NCBI RefSeq assembly: GCF_001112925.1
Contig: NZ_CPYD01000008.1
Location: 62,001-126,000, forward strand
DNA length: 64,000 nt
Source: Yersinia nurmii
GTDB taxonomy: Bacteria > Pseudomonadota > Gammaproteobacteria > Enterobacterales > Enterobacteriaceae
Reading direction: 5' to 3'
Shown: positions 56,415 to 64,000 of the stretch, piece after piece
How the letters are laid out: each line of letters begins with the position of its first letter
How positions within the stretch are numbered: the stretch's first letter is position 1
Program-made: the position numbers and the translations under genes
The notes under the pieces: model-generated
Seen by the model: the letters and a program-made list of their open reading frames with translations, nothing else
What the model was told of the DNA's origin: nothing
Databases searched by the model: none

Positions 56415-57002
56415 TTAGATTTTTGTATCACGCAAGGCACTCTTAGGACGAAATGCTGCTACCACCTGGCTGTTTGTTTCAATGTACGGGCCATCCAACA
56501 ATTGAATGCAATAAGGGACACTGGCAAAAATCCCATGAACCAACACGTTGCCTTCCGCGTCTTTGACTCCTTCCAGCGTTTCTTTTATCGCCTTAGGCTG
56601 GCCGGGCAAATTCAGAATCAGCGCCTGTTTGCGAATGACCCCAACCTGGCGGGATAAAATCGCCGTGGGAACAAAGTGTAGACTGATTTGGCGCATTTGC
56701 TCGCCGAAACCGGGCATGTGACGATCGGCGATGGCCAGAGTCGCATCCGGCGTCACATCGCGACGCGCCGGGCCTGTGCCGCCGGTGGTTAACACCAAAT
56801 GGCAGCCCATTTCATCCACCAGCTCACACAGGGTTTGCTCTATCAGCGTTTGCTCATCGGGGATTAAACGGGTTTCGAGGGTAAATTCACTGGTTAAGGC
56901 GCTTTTCAACCAATCTTCCAACGCTGGCAGACCTTTATCCTGATAAATCCCATTGGATGCCCGATCGGAAATGGACACTAAACCTATACGTAATGTATGC
57001 AT
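56415..57002 (-). CDS. mog: Molybdopterin adenylyltransferase
   Basis: Adenylates molybdopterin before molybdate insertion in molybdenum cofactor synthesis. The 195-residue product equals E. coli MogA and has the MoCF-biosynthesis domain with RIGLVSISDRASNGIY, LVLTTGGTGPARRDVTPDA and the aspartate-containing HMPGFGEQMR. It stands alone between the MFS gene and talB. Confidence 0.96.
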   Translation of the reverse strand: MHTLRIGLVSISDRASNGIYQDKGLPALEDWLKSALTSEFTLETRLIPDEQTLIEQTLCELVDEMGCHLVLTTGGTGPARRDVTPDATLAIADRHMPGFGEQMRQISLHFVPTAILSRQVGVIRKQALILNLPGQPKAIKETLEGVKDAEGNVLVHGIFASVPYCIQLLDGPYIETNSQVVAAFRPKSALRDTKI

Positions 57003-57139
57003 ACAACGACCTCGATGGAAAAATCTATCTCTGTGGGCGGGATGATACTACGCGACGCTATTACCTCAACCCTCTCAACTCACAGAATTAAGTATAGTTT
57101 TGTTCCGTCACAGAGCAGAAACAGGCGAGCTTCAGACGT

Positions 57140-57166
57140 AAAAAAGGCGGCTTGCGCCACCTTTTT
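57140..57166 (-). terminator. talB terminator
   Basis: On the minus strand AAAAAGGTGGC-GCAA-GCCGCCTTTTTT, a stem with one wobble pair and six T, 28 bases past the talB stop. Confidence 0.85.
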
Positions 57167-57193
57167 CATTCAATGTTGCCTGCCGGTATAAAA

Positions 57194-58147
57194 TTACAGC
57201 AGATCGGCAATCATCTTCTCAAGTTTGCCCTGATCGACAGCAAACTTGCGGATACCGTCGGTCAGTTTCTCAACTGCCATTGGGTCTTGGTTGTGTTCCC
57301 AGTAGAACTCAGCTTCAGTCAACGGCGCTGGCGCAGCGTCAATATTGCCGGTGTAAGACAGTTTACGCTCCAGTGGGCCTTCGCTTTCCGCCAGCTCTTT
57401 CAGCAGGGTTGGAGCGATGGTCAAACGGTCACAGCCAGCCAGTTCGATGATTTCACCAATATTACGGAAGCTTGCGCCCATCACCACGGTTTTGTAGCCG
57501 TGTTTTTTGTAGTACTGGTAGATTTCTTTAACGGAAATTACGCCCGGATCTTCGTTTGGTGCGAACTCTTTCTTATCGCCGTTCGCTTTGTACCAGTCCA
57601 GAATACGGCCAACAAACGGAGAAATCAGGTATACGCCCGCTTCAGCACAAGCACGCGCCTGAGCAAAGGAGAACAGCAGAGTCAGGTTACAGTTGATGCC
57701 TTCTTTCTCTAACTGCTCAGCGGCGCGGATACCCTGCCAAGTAGAAGCCAATTTGATCAGGATACGGTCTTTGCTAATACCCGCATCACCGTACATTTTA
57801 ATCAGACGTTTGGCTTTCGCGACGCTGGCAACGGTGTCGTAAGACAGACGCGCATCAACTTCGGTAGAAATACGGCCTGGGATCAGCTTCAGAATTTCCA
57901 GACCGATGTTAACGGCCAGCTTGTCACCCGCATCGATGACTTGCTGCGCTTTATCGCTGCTTTGCTCGCGAGCCCAGGCGATAGCGTCGTCAATCAATTT
58001 ACGGTATTCAGGAATTTGAGCCGCGTTCAGGATCAGAGAGGGGTTAGTCGTGGCATCTTGCGGCTGATACAGTTTCATCGCCGCAATGTCCCCGGTGTCA
58101 GCTACAACGGTAGTCAATTGACGTAGGGAAGTAAGTTTATCGGTCAT
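57194..58147 (-). CDS. talB: Transaldolase B
   Basis: Transfers dihydroxyacetone units in the non-oxidative pentose phosphate pathway. The 317 residues match E. coli TalB. The Schiff-base lysine is Lys132 in [22 protein letters not shown] at the N terminus and [10 protein letters not shown] are family signatures. The start at 58147 is chosen because homology begins at [12 protein letters not shown]; the frame is open for 33 codons further upstream. Confidence 0.98.
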   Translation of the reverse strand: MTDKLTSLRQLTTVVADTGDIAAMKLYQPQDATTNPSLILNAAQIPEYRKLIDDAIAWAREQSSDKAQQVIDAGDKLAVNIGLEILKLIPGRISTEVDARLSYDTVASVAKAKRLIKMYGDAGISKDRILIKLASTWQGIRAAEQLEKEGINCNLTLLFSFAQARACAEAGVYLISPFVGRILDWYKANGDKKEFAPNEDPGVISVKEIYQYYKKHGYKTVVMGASFRNIGEIIELAGCDRLTIAPTLLKELAESEGPLERKLSYTGNIDAAPAPLTEAEFYWEHNQDPMAVEKLTDGIRKFAVDQGKLEKMIADLL

Positions 58148-58466
58148 GTTGTCGTTTCTCATCGTTTGTGCATGAACTTTTGGCATTCTGCAACCCAGCC
58201 TTTTCTTGATAATAACACGCAGAAGCCCCGGTGCAAGGCAGTTCAACTGTTTAGAAAAACACCGGTCGCGTCGACTTCTCCGAGCAACCGTTTTCGCCTG
58301 CGAAAAGGCGTTGAACCCCGTGGATTAATAACAACTTGGTTCATTATCACGATGCTGAGACGATTTAGCCACGCGATACTTCCTATCCTAGCAATTGACC
58401 ATTCTTCGTTTGGTTACCGCTCGCTTTTTGCTACAGTGTGCCAATCTGGATAAACAGGATGTCGTC
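58148..58466. other. Divergent region between talB and yaaA
   Basis: The 319 bases hold the talB 5' region and a candidate yaaA promoter (TTGGTT 58410-58415, 16 bp, TACAGT 58432-58437). A short dyad TTTTCGC-CT-GCGAAAA lies at 58291-58306. No gene is seen. Confidence 0.5.
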
Positions 58467-59243
58467 ATGCTTATTATTATCTCTCCGGCTAAAACTCTCG
58501 ATTTTCAAAGCCCCTTGGCTACCAAAACCTACACTCAGCCCGAGTTGTTGGATCAGTCTCAGGCTCTGATTGAGATTTGCCGTGAACTGACTCCGCCCCA
58601 GATTGCCAGCCTGATGAAAATCAGCGATAAACTGGCCGGATTAAATGCCGCCCGTTTTAGCGACTGGCAGCCGAAATTCACGCCGGAAAATGCCCGCCAG
58701 GCTATTTTGGCGTTTAAAGGTGACGTTTACACCGGTATGCAGGCACAGGATTTCAGCGAGGAAGATTTTGCCTTTGCTCAGAAGCATTTGCGTATGCTTT
58801 CTGGTTTATACGGCCTGTTGCGTCCGTTGGATCTTATGCAGCCATACCGTCTGGAAATGGGCACCAAACTGGCTAACCCGCAGGGTAAGGACTTATACGC
58901 TTTTTGGGGGGAGACCCTGACCGAAAAACTGAATCAGGCGATGGAACAGCAAGGCGATAACGTGCTGATTAATCTGGCTTCGGATGAATACTTTAAAGCG
59001 ATAAAGCCGGCTAAACTGAACGGTACGCTGATCAAACCGATATTCCTGGATGAGAAAAACGGTAAATACAAAATTATCAGTTTCTACGCCAAGAAAGCCC
59101 GCGGGTTGATGAGCCGCTTTATCATTCAGAACCGCTTGAGTAAAACCGAGCAATTGGTGGATTTCAATCTGGAAGGCTATCAGTTCGATGCGGGACTCTC
59201 GGCGAAAAATGAGCTGGTCTTTAAACGGTCCGAACAGCACTAA
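58467..59243 (+). CDS. yaaA: Peroxide stress protein YaaA
   Basis: UPF0246/DUF328 protein that in E. coli lowers free iron and limits Fenton damage under hydrogen peroxide stress (OxyR regulon). The 258 residues equal E. coli YaaA. Conserved segments include [50 protein letters not shown] and the C-terminal [16 protein letters not shown]. The ATG at 58467 has AGGA about 9 bases upstream. It is convergent with thrC. Confidence 0.96.
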   Translation: MLIIISPAKTLDFQSPLATKTYTQPELLDQSQALIEICRELTPPQIASLMKISDKLAGLNAARFSDWQPKFTPENARQAILAFKGDVYTGMQAQDFSEEDFAFAQKHLRMLSGLYGLLRPLDLMQPYRLEMGTKLANPQGKDLYAFWGETLTEKLNQAMEQQGDNVLINLASDEYFKAIKPAKLNGTLIKPIFLDEKNGKYKIISFYAKKARGLMSRFIIQNRLSKTEQLVDFNLEGYQFDAGLSAKNELVFKRSEQH

Positions 59244-59281
59244 GCTGATTTATGCATCATTGATTCATGTACCATTCATAT

Positions 59282-59306
59282 AAAAAAGGGCCAATCGGCC
59301 CTTTTC
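59282..59306. terminator. Bidirectional terminator between yaaA and thrC
   Basis: Stem AAAAGGGCC / GGCCCTTTT (59284-59292, 59297-59305) with an AATC loop. A and T runs on either side allow termination of yaaA on the plus strand and thrABC on the minus strand. Confidence 0.9.
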
Positions 59307-59309
59307 TGC

Positions 59310-59373
59310 TTTAGTGATTTAGTGATTTAGTGATTTAGTGATTTAGTGATTTAGTGATTTAGTGATTTAGTGA
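59310..59373. repeat. Perfect octamer tandem repeat, 8 copies of TTTAGTGA
   Basis: Eight uninterrupted identical 8-bp units from 59310 to 59373, located between the bidirectional terminator and the thrC stop. Each unit contains TAG and TGA; since 8 is not a multiple of 3, stops occur in all frames of the plus strand. Such perfect short arrays are prone to copy-number change by slippage. Confidence 0.97.
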
Positions 59374-59403
59374 GTTCGCTGTATTCTGCAAAAACGCGCT
59401 CAC

Positions 59404-60693
59404 TTATTTCGGTAATGCCATCAGGAATGCGCGCAATTTATCGTAATCTGCTGGTAAATCATGAGATAACAATGGCATTGATGCTCTGACAGCCAACTCT
59501 TTCGGCAACGGCAGTTCCTGCGCCAGAATCGCTTCTACGTTCTCTTTAAACTTCGCCGGATGCGCTGTCCCCAGAAACAGGCCGAACTCGCCGTCTTGCA
59601 GCTGATCGCGTAAAGCGCGGTAAGCAATGGCGGCGTGAGGTTCAGAGATATAGCCGATTTCAGCCAGTTCTCTCATGGTTTCTTTGGTCACTTCATCGCT
59701 AACGGCTGCATGACCCAGATCTTTCAACTGCCAAATCTTACGGCGGAACAGTTCTTCTACTCGCGGCCAGTTATTCGGCTGGCTGACGTCCATCGCGTTG
59801 GATAACGTTGCTACGGTAGCCTTAGGCTGCCACTGACCGTTAACCAGGAAGCGCGGTACAGTGTCATTAGCGTTAGTCGCGGCGATGAAGCGTTTCACCG
59901 GTAGCCCCAGAGACTTCGCCAGCAAACCTGCGGTCAAATCACCGAAGTTACCGCTCGGTACCGAAATCACCAATTGGTTACGTGCTTCCTGCGGCAGCTG
60001 CGCCACGGCCTCGAAGTAGTAACAGATTTGAGCCAGCAAACGGCTGATATTAATTGAGTTAGCCGAGTTAAGGTGCAGTTCTTGTTTTAACTCTTCATCA
60101 TCAAAGGATTGTTTCACCAGCGCCTGACAGGCATCGAAATCGCCGTCGATAGCAACGGTTTGGATGTTGCCACCCAAGGTGCAGAACAGTTTTTCCTGCA
60201 ACGGGCTGATTTTACCGCGCGGGTACAGAATCACCACTCGCACGTTTTTCAAACCGTAGAAAGCATGAGCTACCGCTGCGCCAGTGTCGCCAGACGTGGC
60301 GGTCAGAATGGTGACTGGCTGCTCACCGGCTACTTCTGCCAGCATCTGCGCCATAAAGCGTGCGCCGAAGTCTTTGAATGCCAAAGTTGGACCGTGGAAA
60401 AGCTCCAGAATCGAGACATCGTTTTCCACCGGAGCCACCGGTGCCGGGAATTCAAAAGCGGCTTTAACTCGTTTGGTCAGAGTTTCAGGAGCCATTTCGT
60501 CACCGATAAAAGCAGATAAAATGCGACTGCTGCGCGTCACAAAATCCTGATCAAGCAAGTTATCAATTTCAGTCAGTTCGAACTCTGGCAATTCCAGCGG
60601 GAAAAACAGCCCCTGATTCTTACCCAAGCCTTGCTTGATGGCCTGCGCAAAGCTGACCTGCTCATTATGATCTTTAAGGTTGTAGAGTTTCAT
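59404..60693 (-). CDS. thrC: Threonine synthase
   Basis: PLP enzyme converting O-phosphohomoserine to threonine. The 429-residue product has the cofactor lysine Lys107 in GPTLAFKDFGARF, the phosphate-binding loops ILTATSGDTGAAVAHAFYG and VSVPSGNFGDLTAG, and an N-terminal threonine-synthase domain. It is 3 bases downstream of thrB, the last gene of thrABC. The octamer repeat and terminator follow. Confidence 0.98.
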   Translation of the reverse strand: MKLYNLKDHNEQVSFAQAIKQGLGKNQGLFFPLELPEFELTEIDNLLDQDFVTRSSRILSAFIGDEMAPETLTKRVKAAFEFPAPVAPVENDVSILELFHGPTLAFKDFGARFMAQMLAEVAGEQPVTILTATSGDTGAAVAHAFYGLKNVRVVILYPRGKISPLQEKLFCTLGGNIQTVAIDGDFDACQALVKQSFDDEELKQELHLNSANSINISRLLAQICYYFEAVAQLPQEARNQLVISVPSGNFGDLTAGLLAKSLGLPVKRFIAATNANDTVPRFLVNGQWQPKATVATLSNAMDVSQPNNWPRVEELFRRKIWQLKDLGHAAVSDEVTKETMRELAEIGYISEPHAAIAYRALRDQLQDGEFGLFLGTAHPAKFKENVEAILAQELPLPKELAVRASMPLLSHDLPADYDKLRAFLMALPK

Positions 60694-60696
60694 GCG

Positions 60697-61626
60697 TTAT
60701 CCCAGTAGTCGTGCGCCTGCGGTATCCAGACGGCAAATATGAACAAAACCTTCGTCGTTTTGCAGGTAGTTTTTTTGCAGCCAATCCGCCATGCGTTGCG
60801 CGGTAGCGCTTTCGTTGCACACCGCAAACAGGGTTGGGCCAGAGCCGGAAATTCCGCAGGTCAGCGCACCAATATCCTGTGCGGCCTGACGCGCTGCGGC
60901 AAAGCCCGGTAGCAGTTGCGTACGATAAGGTTCTGCAATGACATCTTTCATCAGTTTAGCGGCTAACAGAGGCTGCTGCGTGTGGCTGGCGTGGATAAAG
61001 CCGGCCAGATTACGCCCGTGGCTAATGCAATCCTGCCGACGATATTGTGCAGGTAAAATCGCCCGCGCTTCGGCAGTAGAGACTTTAATTCCCGGATAAG
61101 CCATCACCCACAGCCAATCGTCAAAACCGGGCACTGACTGACTAATGCAATCCGCTTGCTCTAAAATCAGCTGCAGCCCCCCCAGATAGCAAGGCGCTAC
61201 GTTATCGAAATGCACGCTGCCGGACACCCGCCCTTCCAACTCGCCCATCAGGCCAAGTAGAGTGACCTTATCCAACGGATGGCCGCAAAACTCGTTCATC
61301 GCCATCAAACCGGCGACAACCGAACAGGCGCTGGAACCCAAGCCAGAACCTATCGGCATATTTTTTTCCAACCGCATTGCGACCGGAATCTCTTTGCCTA
61401 TTTCCTGACAAAAACGCTGCCAGCACTGATAAACAATATTCTCTTTTGGATCGACAGGTAGCTTACTGACGAAACGCCCTTCATTCTCCAAACTGAAACT
61501 GTCTGCCGCCGTTACGCTAACGCAATCGCCGAGCAAGGTGCCATCCACTGGCGACACTGCCGCACCCAGCACATCAAAACCGACGCTAACATTGCCAATC
61601 GATGCCGGAGCATAGACCTTAACCAT
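60697..61626 (-). CDS. thrB: Homoserine kinase
   Basis: GHMP-family kinase that phosphorylates homoserine. The 309 residues contain the N-terminal [17 protein letters not shown], the ATP loop [17 protein letters not shown] and the C-terminal [13 protein letters not shown]. It is 2 bases downstream of thrA and 3 upstream of thrC, so the three are probably translationally coupled. Confidence 0.98.
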   Translation of the reverse strand: MVKVYAPASIGNVSVGFDVLGAAVSPVDGTLLGDCVSVTAADSFSLENEGRFVSKLPVDPKENIVYQCWQRFCQEIGKEIPVAMRLEKNMPIGSGLGSSACSVVAGLMAMNEFCGHPLDKVTLLGLMGELEGRVSGSVHFDNVAPCYLGGLQLILEQADCISQSVPGFDDWLWVMAYPGIKVSTAEARAILPAQYRRQDCISHGRNLAGFIHASHTQQPLLAAKLMKDVIAEPYRTQLLPGFAAARQAAQDIGALTCGISGSGPTLFAVCNESATAQRMADWLQKNYLQNDEGFVHICRLDTAGARLLG

Positions 61627-61628
61627 AA

Positions 61629-64000
61629 TTAAACTCCCAGCTTCCAGGATAATGTGCGTAACAAATCGGCAAATACGCCAGCGGCGGTAACATCGTTACC
61701 TGCACCGTAACCACGTAATACTAAAGGAATTGGCTGATAGTAACGTGTGTAGAAGGCCAGCGCATTCTCACCATTTTTGACTTTATACAACGGATCGTTG
61801 CCATCCACCGCATCCATACGGACTTGACAGCGACCGTCTTCAATCACGCCGACATAGCGCAGCACTTTGCCCTGCGCGGTTGCATCAGCGACCCGACGAG
61901 CGAACTCTGCGTCTAGCGATGGCAGGTGTTTCAGGAAGCTTTCTACATTGCCGCTGGCATCGAAAGATGGCGGCAATACGGATTCAACGTCAATATCAGC
62001 CAGTTCTAATTTGTAACCCGCTTCTCGAGCCAAAATCAATAGTTTACGAGCAACATCCATCCCAGAAAGATCATCGCGCGGATCGGGCTCGGTATAACCT
62101 AAAGCTTTGGCTTGCAGCGTAGCTTCTGAAAACGACATTCCTTCATCCAGTTTACCGAATATAAAGGAAAGCGAACCGGAAAGGATGCCGGAGAAACGCA
62201 CCAACTCATCACCGGCGTTCAATAAGTTTTGCAGATTCTCGATAACCGGCAGGCCTGCGCCCACGTTGGTGTCGTACAGGAATTTACGGCTGGATTTAGC
62301 CGCTGCAACGCGAAGCTGGCGGTAATAATTCATCGATGAGGTGTTGGCTTTCTTATTCGGCGTCACGATGTGGAAACCATCGGACAAGAAATCGGCATAC
62401 TGATCGGCCACGGCCTGACTGGAAGTACAGTCCACAATAACCGGATTCAGCAAGTGATATTCCTTAACCAGACGAATTAAACGGCTCAGGTTGAAAGGTT
62501 CTTGAGCTGCCGCCAGTTGCTCCTGCCAGTTCGCCAAATCAATGCCGTGGACGTTGGTCAGCAACGCTTTAGAATTGGCAATCCCGCAGACGCGTAAATC
62601 AATATGCTTTTGTTTCAGCCAAGGCTGCTGACGGTAGATCTGCTCGATCAACGCGCCGCCGACGCCGCCTGCACCAATCACAAACACCTCAATAACCTGA
62701 TCGGTATTAAACAGCATTTGGTGGCAAACCCGTACGCCGGTGGTCACAGAATCATTATTCACCACCACGGAAATGGATCGCTCGGAAGAACCCTGTGCAA
62801 TAGCGATAATATTGATATTGGCTCGCGCTAGCGCGGAGAAGAAGCGTGCGGAAATACCGCGCAAAGTGCGCATACCATCGCCGACAACGGAGATAATCGC
62901 CAGCCGCTCCATGACGTCCAGCGGGTCGAGTACACCATCTTTTAATTCGAGGTAAAACTCGTCCTCCAGCGCCCTGCGAGCTCGCGCCAGCTCGCCCTGA
63001 GGCACACAGAAACTGATGCTATATTCAGAAGAGGATTGAGTGATTAACACCACGGAGATTCCACTGCGTGACATCACGGCAAAGACCCGTGCGGCCATGC
63101 CGACCATGCCTTTCATTCCCGGCCCTGAGACGTTAATCATCGCCATATTATTCAGGTTAGTAATACCTTTCACCGGATAAGCGTCATCGCTGCTATCGCC
63201 ACCGATTAAGGTGCCGGGAGCTTGCGGGTTAGCGGTATTTTTTATCAGGCAAGGAATCTGGAACTGGGCAATCGGAGCGATGGTGCGGGGGTGGAGAACT
63301 TTGGCGCCAAAATAGGACAATTCCATCGCTTCTTGATAAGACATCGACTTGAGCAACCTGGCGTCTGGCACGGTGCGCGGATCGCAAGTGTACACGCCGT
63401 CGACGTCAGTCCATATCTCGCAGCAGTCTGCACGTAAACAGGCGGCCAGAACCGCGGCGGAATAATCAGAGCCGTTACGCCCCAAAACCACCAGTTCCCC
63501 TTTATCGTTACCGGCGGTGAAGCCAGCCATCAGGATGATATGGTCGTTCGGAATCGCACTGGCGGCAATACGCTGAGTGGATTCGGCAATATCAACGGTA
63601 GATTCCAGATAGTGGCCCTGCGCCAACAGTTTCTCAACCGGATTGATTACCGTCACTGGGTAGCCTTTGGCCTGAAATACCGCTTCCATCATCGCGATGG
63701 ATAGCTTCTCACCACGGCAGATAATCGCCGCATTAATGCTATCCGGGCATTGTCCCAACAGGGAGATTCCGTGCAGCACTTGTTTGAGTTGCGCAAATTC
63801 ATGGGAAACCAGGGCCTTTAAACGCTCATAGGCAAAACCCGGCTGCGCTTCTGACAGGCCGCGCAACAGATCGGCAAAAATAGCTTCTGCATCGCTCATG
63901 GTAGGAGAGATATCCAGCCCCGCCACGGTCTTATCAATCATCGCAACCAAATGGTTGGTGATTTTAGCTGGCGCAGACAGTACGGTCGCGACCTGCCCCT
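61629..64000 (-). CDS. thrA: Bifunctional aspartokinase I / homoserine dehydrogenase I (5' end cut by window edge)
   Basis: First and third steps from aspartate to threonine, fused. The frame stays open to position 64000, where the translation reads [20 protein letters not shown], the E. coli ThrA sequence from about residue 31. Roughly 30 N-terminal codons and the thrL attenuator therefore lie outside the window. Visible parts: aspartokinase ([20 protein letters not shown]), two ACT domains ([31 protein letters not shown]) and homoserine dehydrogenase ([45 protein letters not shown]). An internal ATG at 63950 is not the real start. Confidence 0.98.
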   Translation of the reverse strand, partial: GQVATVLSAPAKITNHLVAMIDKTVAGLDISPTMSDAEAIFADLLRGLSEAQPGFAYERLKALVSHEFAQLKQVLHGISLLGQCPDSINAAIICRGEKLSIAMMEAVFQAKGYPVTVINPVEKLLAQGHYLESTVDIAESTQRIAASAIPNDHIILMAGFTAGNDKGELVVLGRNGSDYSAAVLAACLRADCCEIWTDVDGVYTCDPRTVPDARLLKSMSYQEAMELSYFGAKVLHPRTIAPIAQFQIPCLIKNTANPQAPGTLIGGDSSDDAYPVKGITNLNNMAMINVSGPGMKGMVGMAARVFAVMSRSGISVVLITQSSSEYSISFCVPQGELARARRALEDEFYLELKDGVLDPLDVMERLAIISVVGDGMRTLRGISARFFSALARANINIIAIAQGSSERSISVVVNNDSVTTGVRVCHQMLFNTDQVIEVFVIGAGGVGGALIEQIYRQQPWLKQKHIDLRVCGIANSKALLTNVHGIDLANWQEQLAAAQEPFNLSRLIRLVKEYHLLNPVIVDCTSSQAVADQYADFLSDGFHIVTPNKKANTSSMNYYRQLRVAAAKSSRKFLYDTNVGAGLPVIENLQNLLNAGDELVRFSGILSGSLSFIFGKLDEGMSFSEATLQAKALGYTEPDPRDDLSGMDVARKLLILAREAGYKLELADIDVESVLPPSFDASGNVESFLKHLPSLDAEFARRVADATAQGKVLRYVGVIEDGRCQVRMDAVDGNDPLYKVKNGENALAFYTRYYQPIPLVLRGYGAGNDVTAAGVFADLLRTLSWKLGV

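Noticed and set aside
63950-64000. thrA starting at the internal ATG at 63950
   Set aside because: The frame continues with conserved ThrA sequence to the window edge, so the gene is truncated by the window rather than short.

Overview
The window is a contiguous stretch of a gammaproteobacterial chromosome of the order Enterobacterales. Nearly every gene has a recognisable E. coli counterpart, in the order of the first two minutes of the E. coli map but reversed (ilvI-leuO-leuABCD at the left, thrCBA at the right). GC content is moderate outside the AT-rich leuO region. An AMP-forming acyl-CoA ligase sits between leuO and ilvI, dapB follows ispH directly, and kefFC and the fix/cai genes are absent between folA and carB. 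These points suggest a Yersinia/Serratia/Rahnella-type genome rather than Escherichia. I cannot name the species from sequence alone. There are no rRNA or tRNA genes, insertion sequences, phage genes or CRISPR arrays.

Layout. 1-4860: 5' end of ilvI (runs off the left edge), an acyl-CoA ligase with its terminator, leuO, then about 0.9 kb of AT-rich DNA leading into the leu promoter, the leuL leader peptide and its attenuator. 4883-9570: leuABCD. 9590-13005: setA, the sugar-phosphate stress RNA SgrS with the small protein SgrT, and the divergent regulator sgrR. 13052-17270: a TPP riboswitch, thiBPQ and the convergent DedA-family gene yabI. 17547-24854: polB, rapA, rluA, djlA. 25038-31808: lptD-surA-pdxA-rsmA-apaG-apaH, linking outer-membrane assembly, PLP synthesis, 16S rRNA dimethylation and diadenosine tetraphosphate turnover. 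31861-32850: a small AT-rich accessory pocket with a 66-codon ORF and a secreted cysteine-containing protein. 32904-35539: folA, the two-part exporter yjjP/yjjB and a LysE-family exporter. 35607-41320: carAB with ARG boxes and a PurR-like box, then dapB. 41702-47404: ribF-ileS-lspA-fkpB-ispH. 47819-50580: rpsT, nhaR, nhaA. 50811-59243: dnaK-dnaJ with a sigma-32 promoter, satP, an MFS transporter, mog, talB, yaaA. 59310-64000: an 8 x 8-bp tandem repeat, then thrC, thrB and thrA (its first codons lie beyond the right edge).

Much of the window is amino-acid biosynthesis with recognisable control elements: branched-chain (ilvI, leuLABCD, leuO), threonine (thrABC), lysine (dapB), and arginine/pyrimidine (carAB). 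The parts that go beyond a standard core annotation are small. They are an SgrT longer than the E. coli one, the accessory pair between apaH and folA, the octamer repeat in the 3' UTR of thrABC, a degenerate LexA site before polB, a palindromic repeat of dispersed-element type after leuD, and a 30-bp degenerate repeat after nhaR. I found no convincing undescribed multi-gene system. The apaH-folA pocket is the best candidate for unknown biology.
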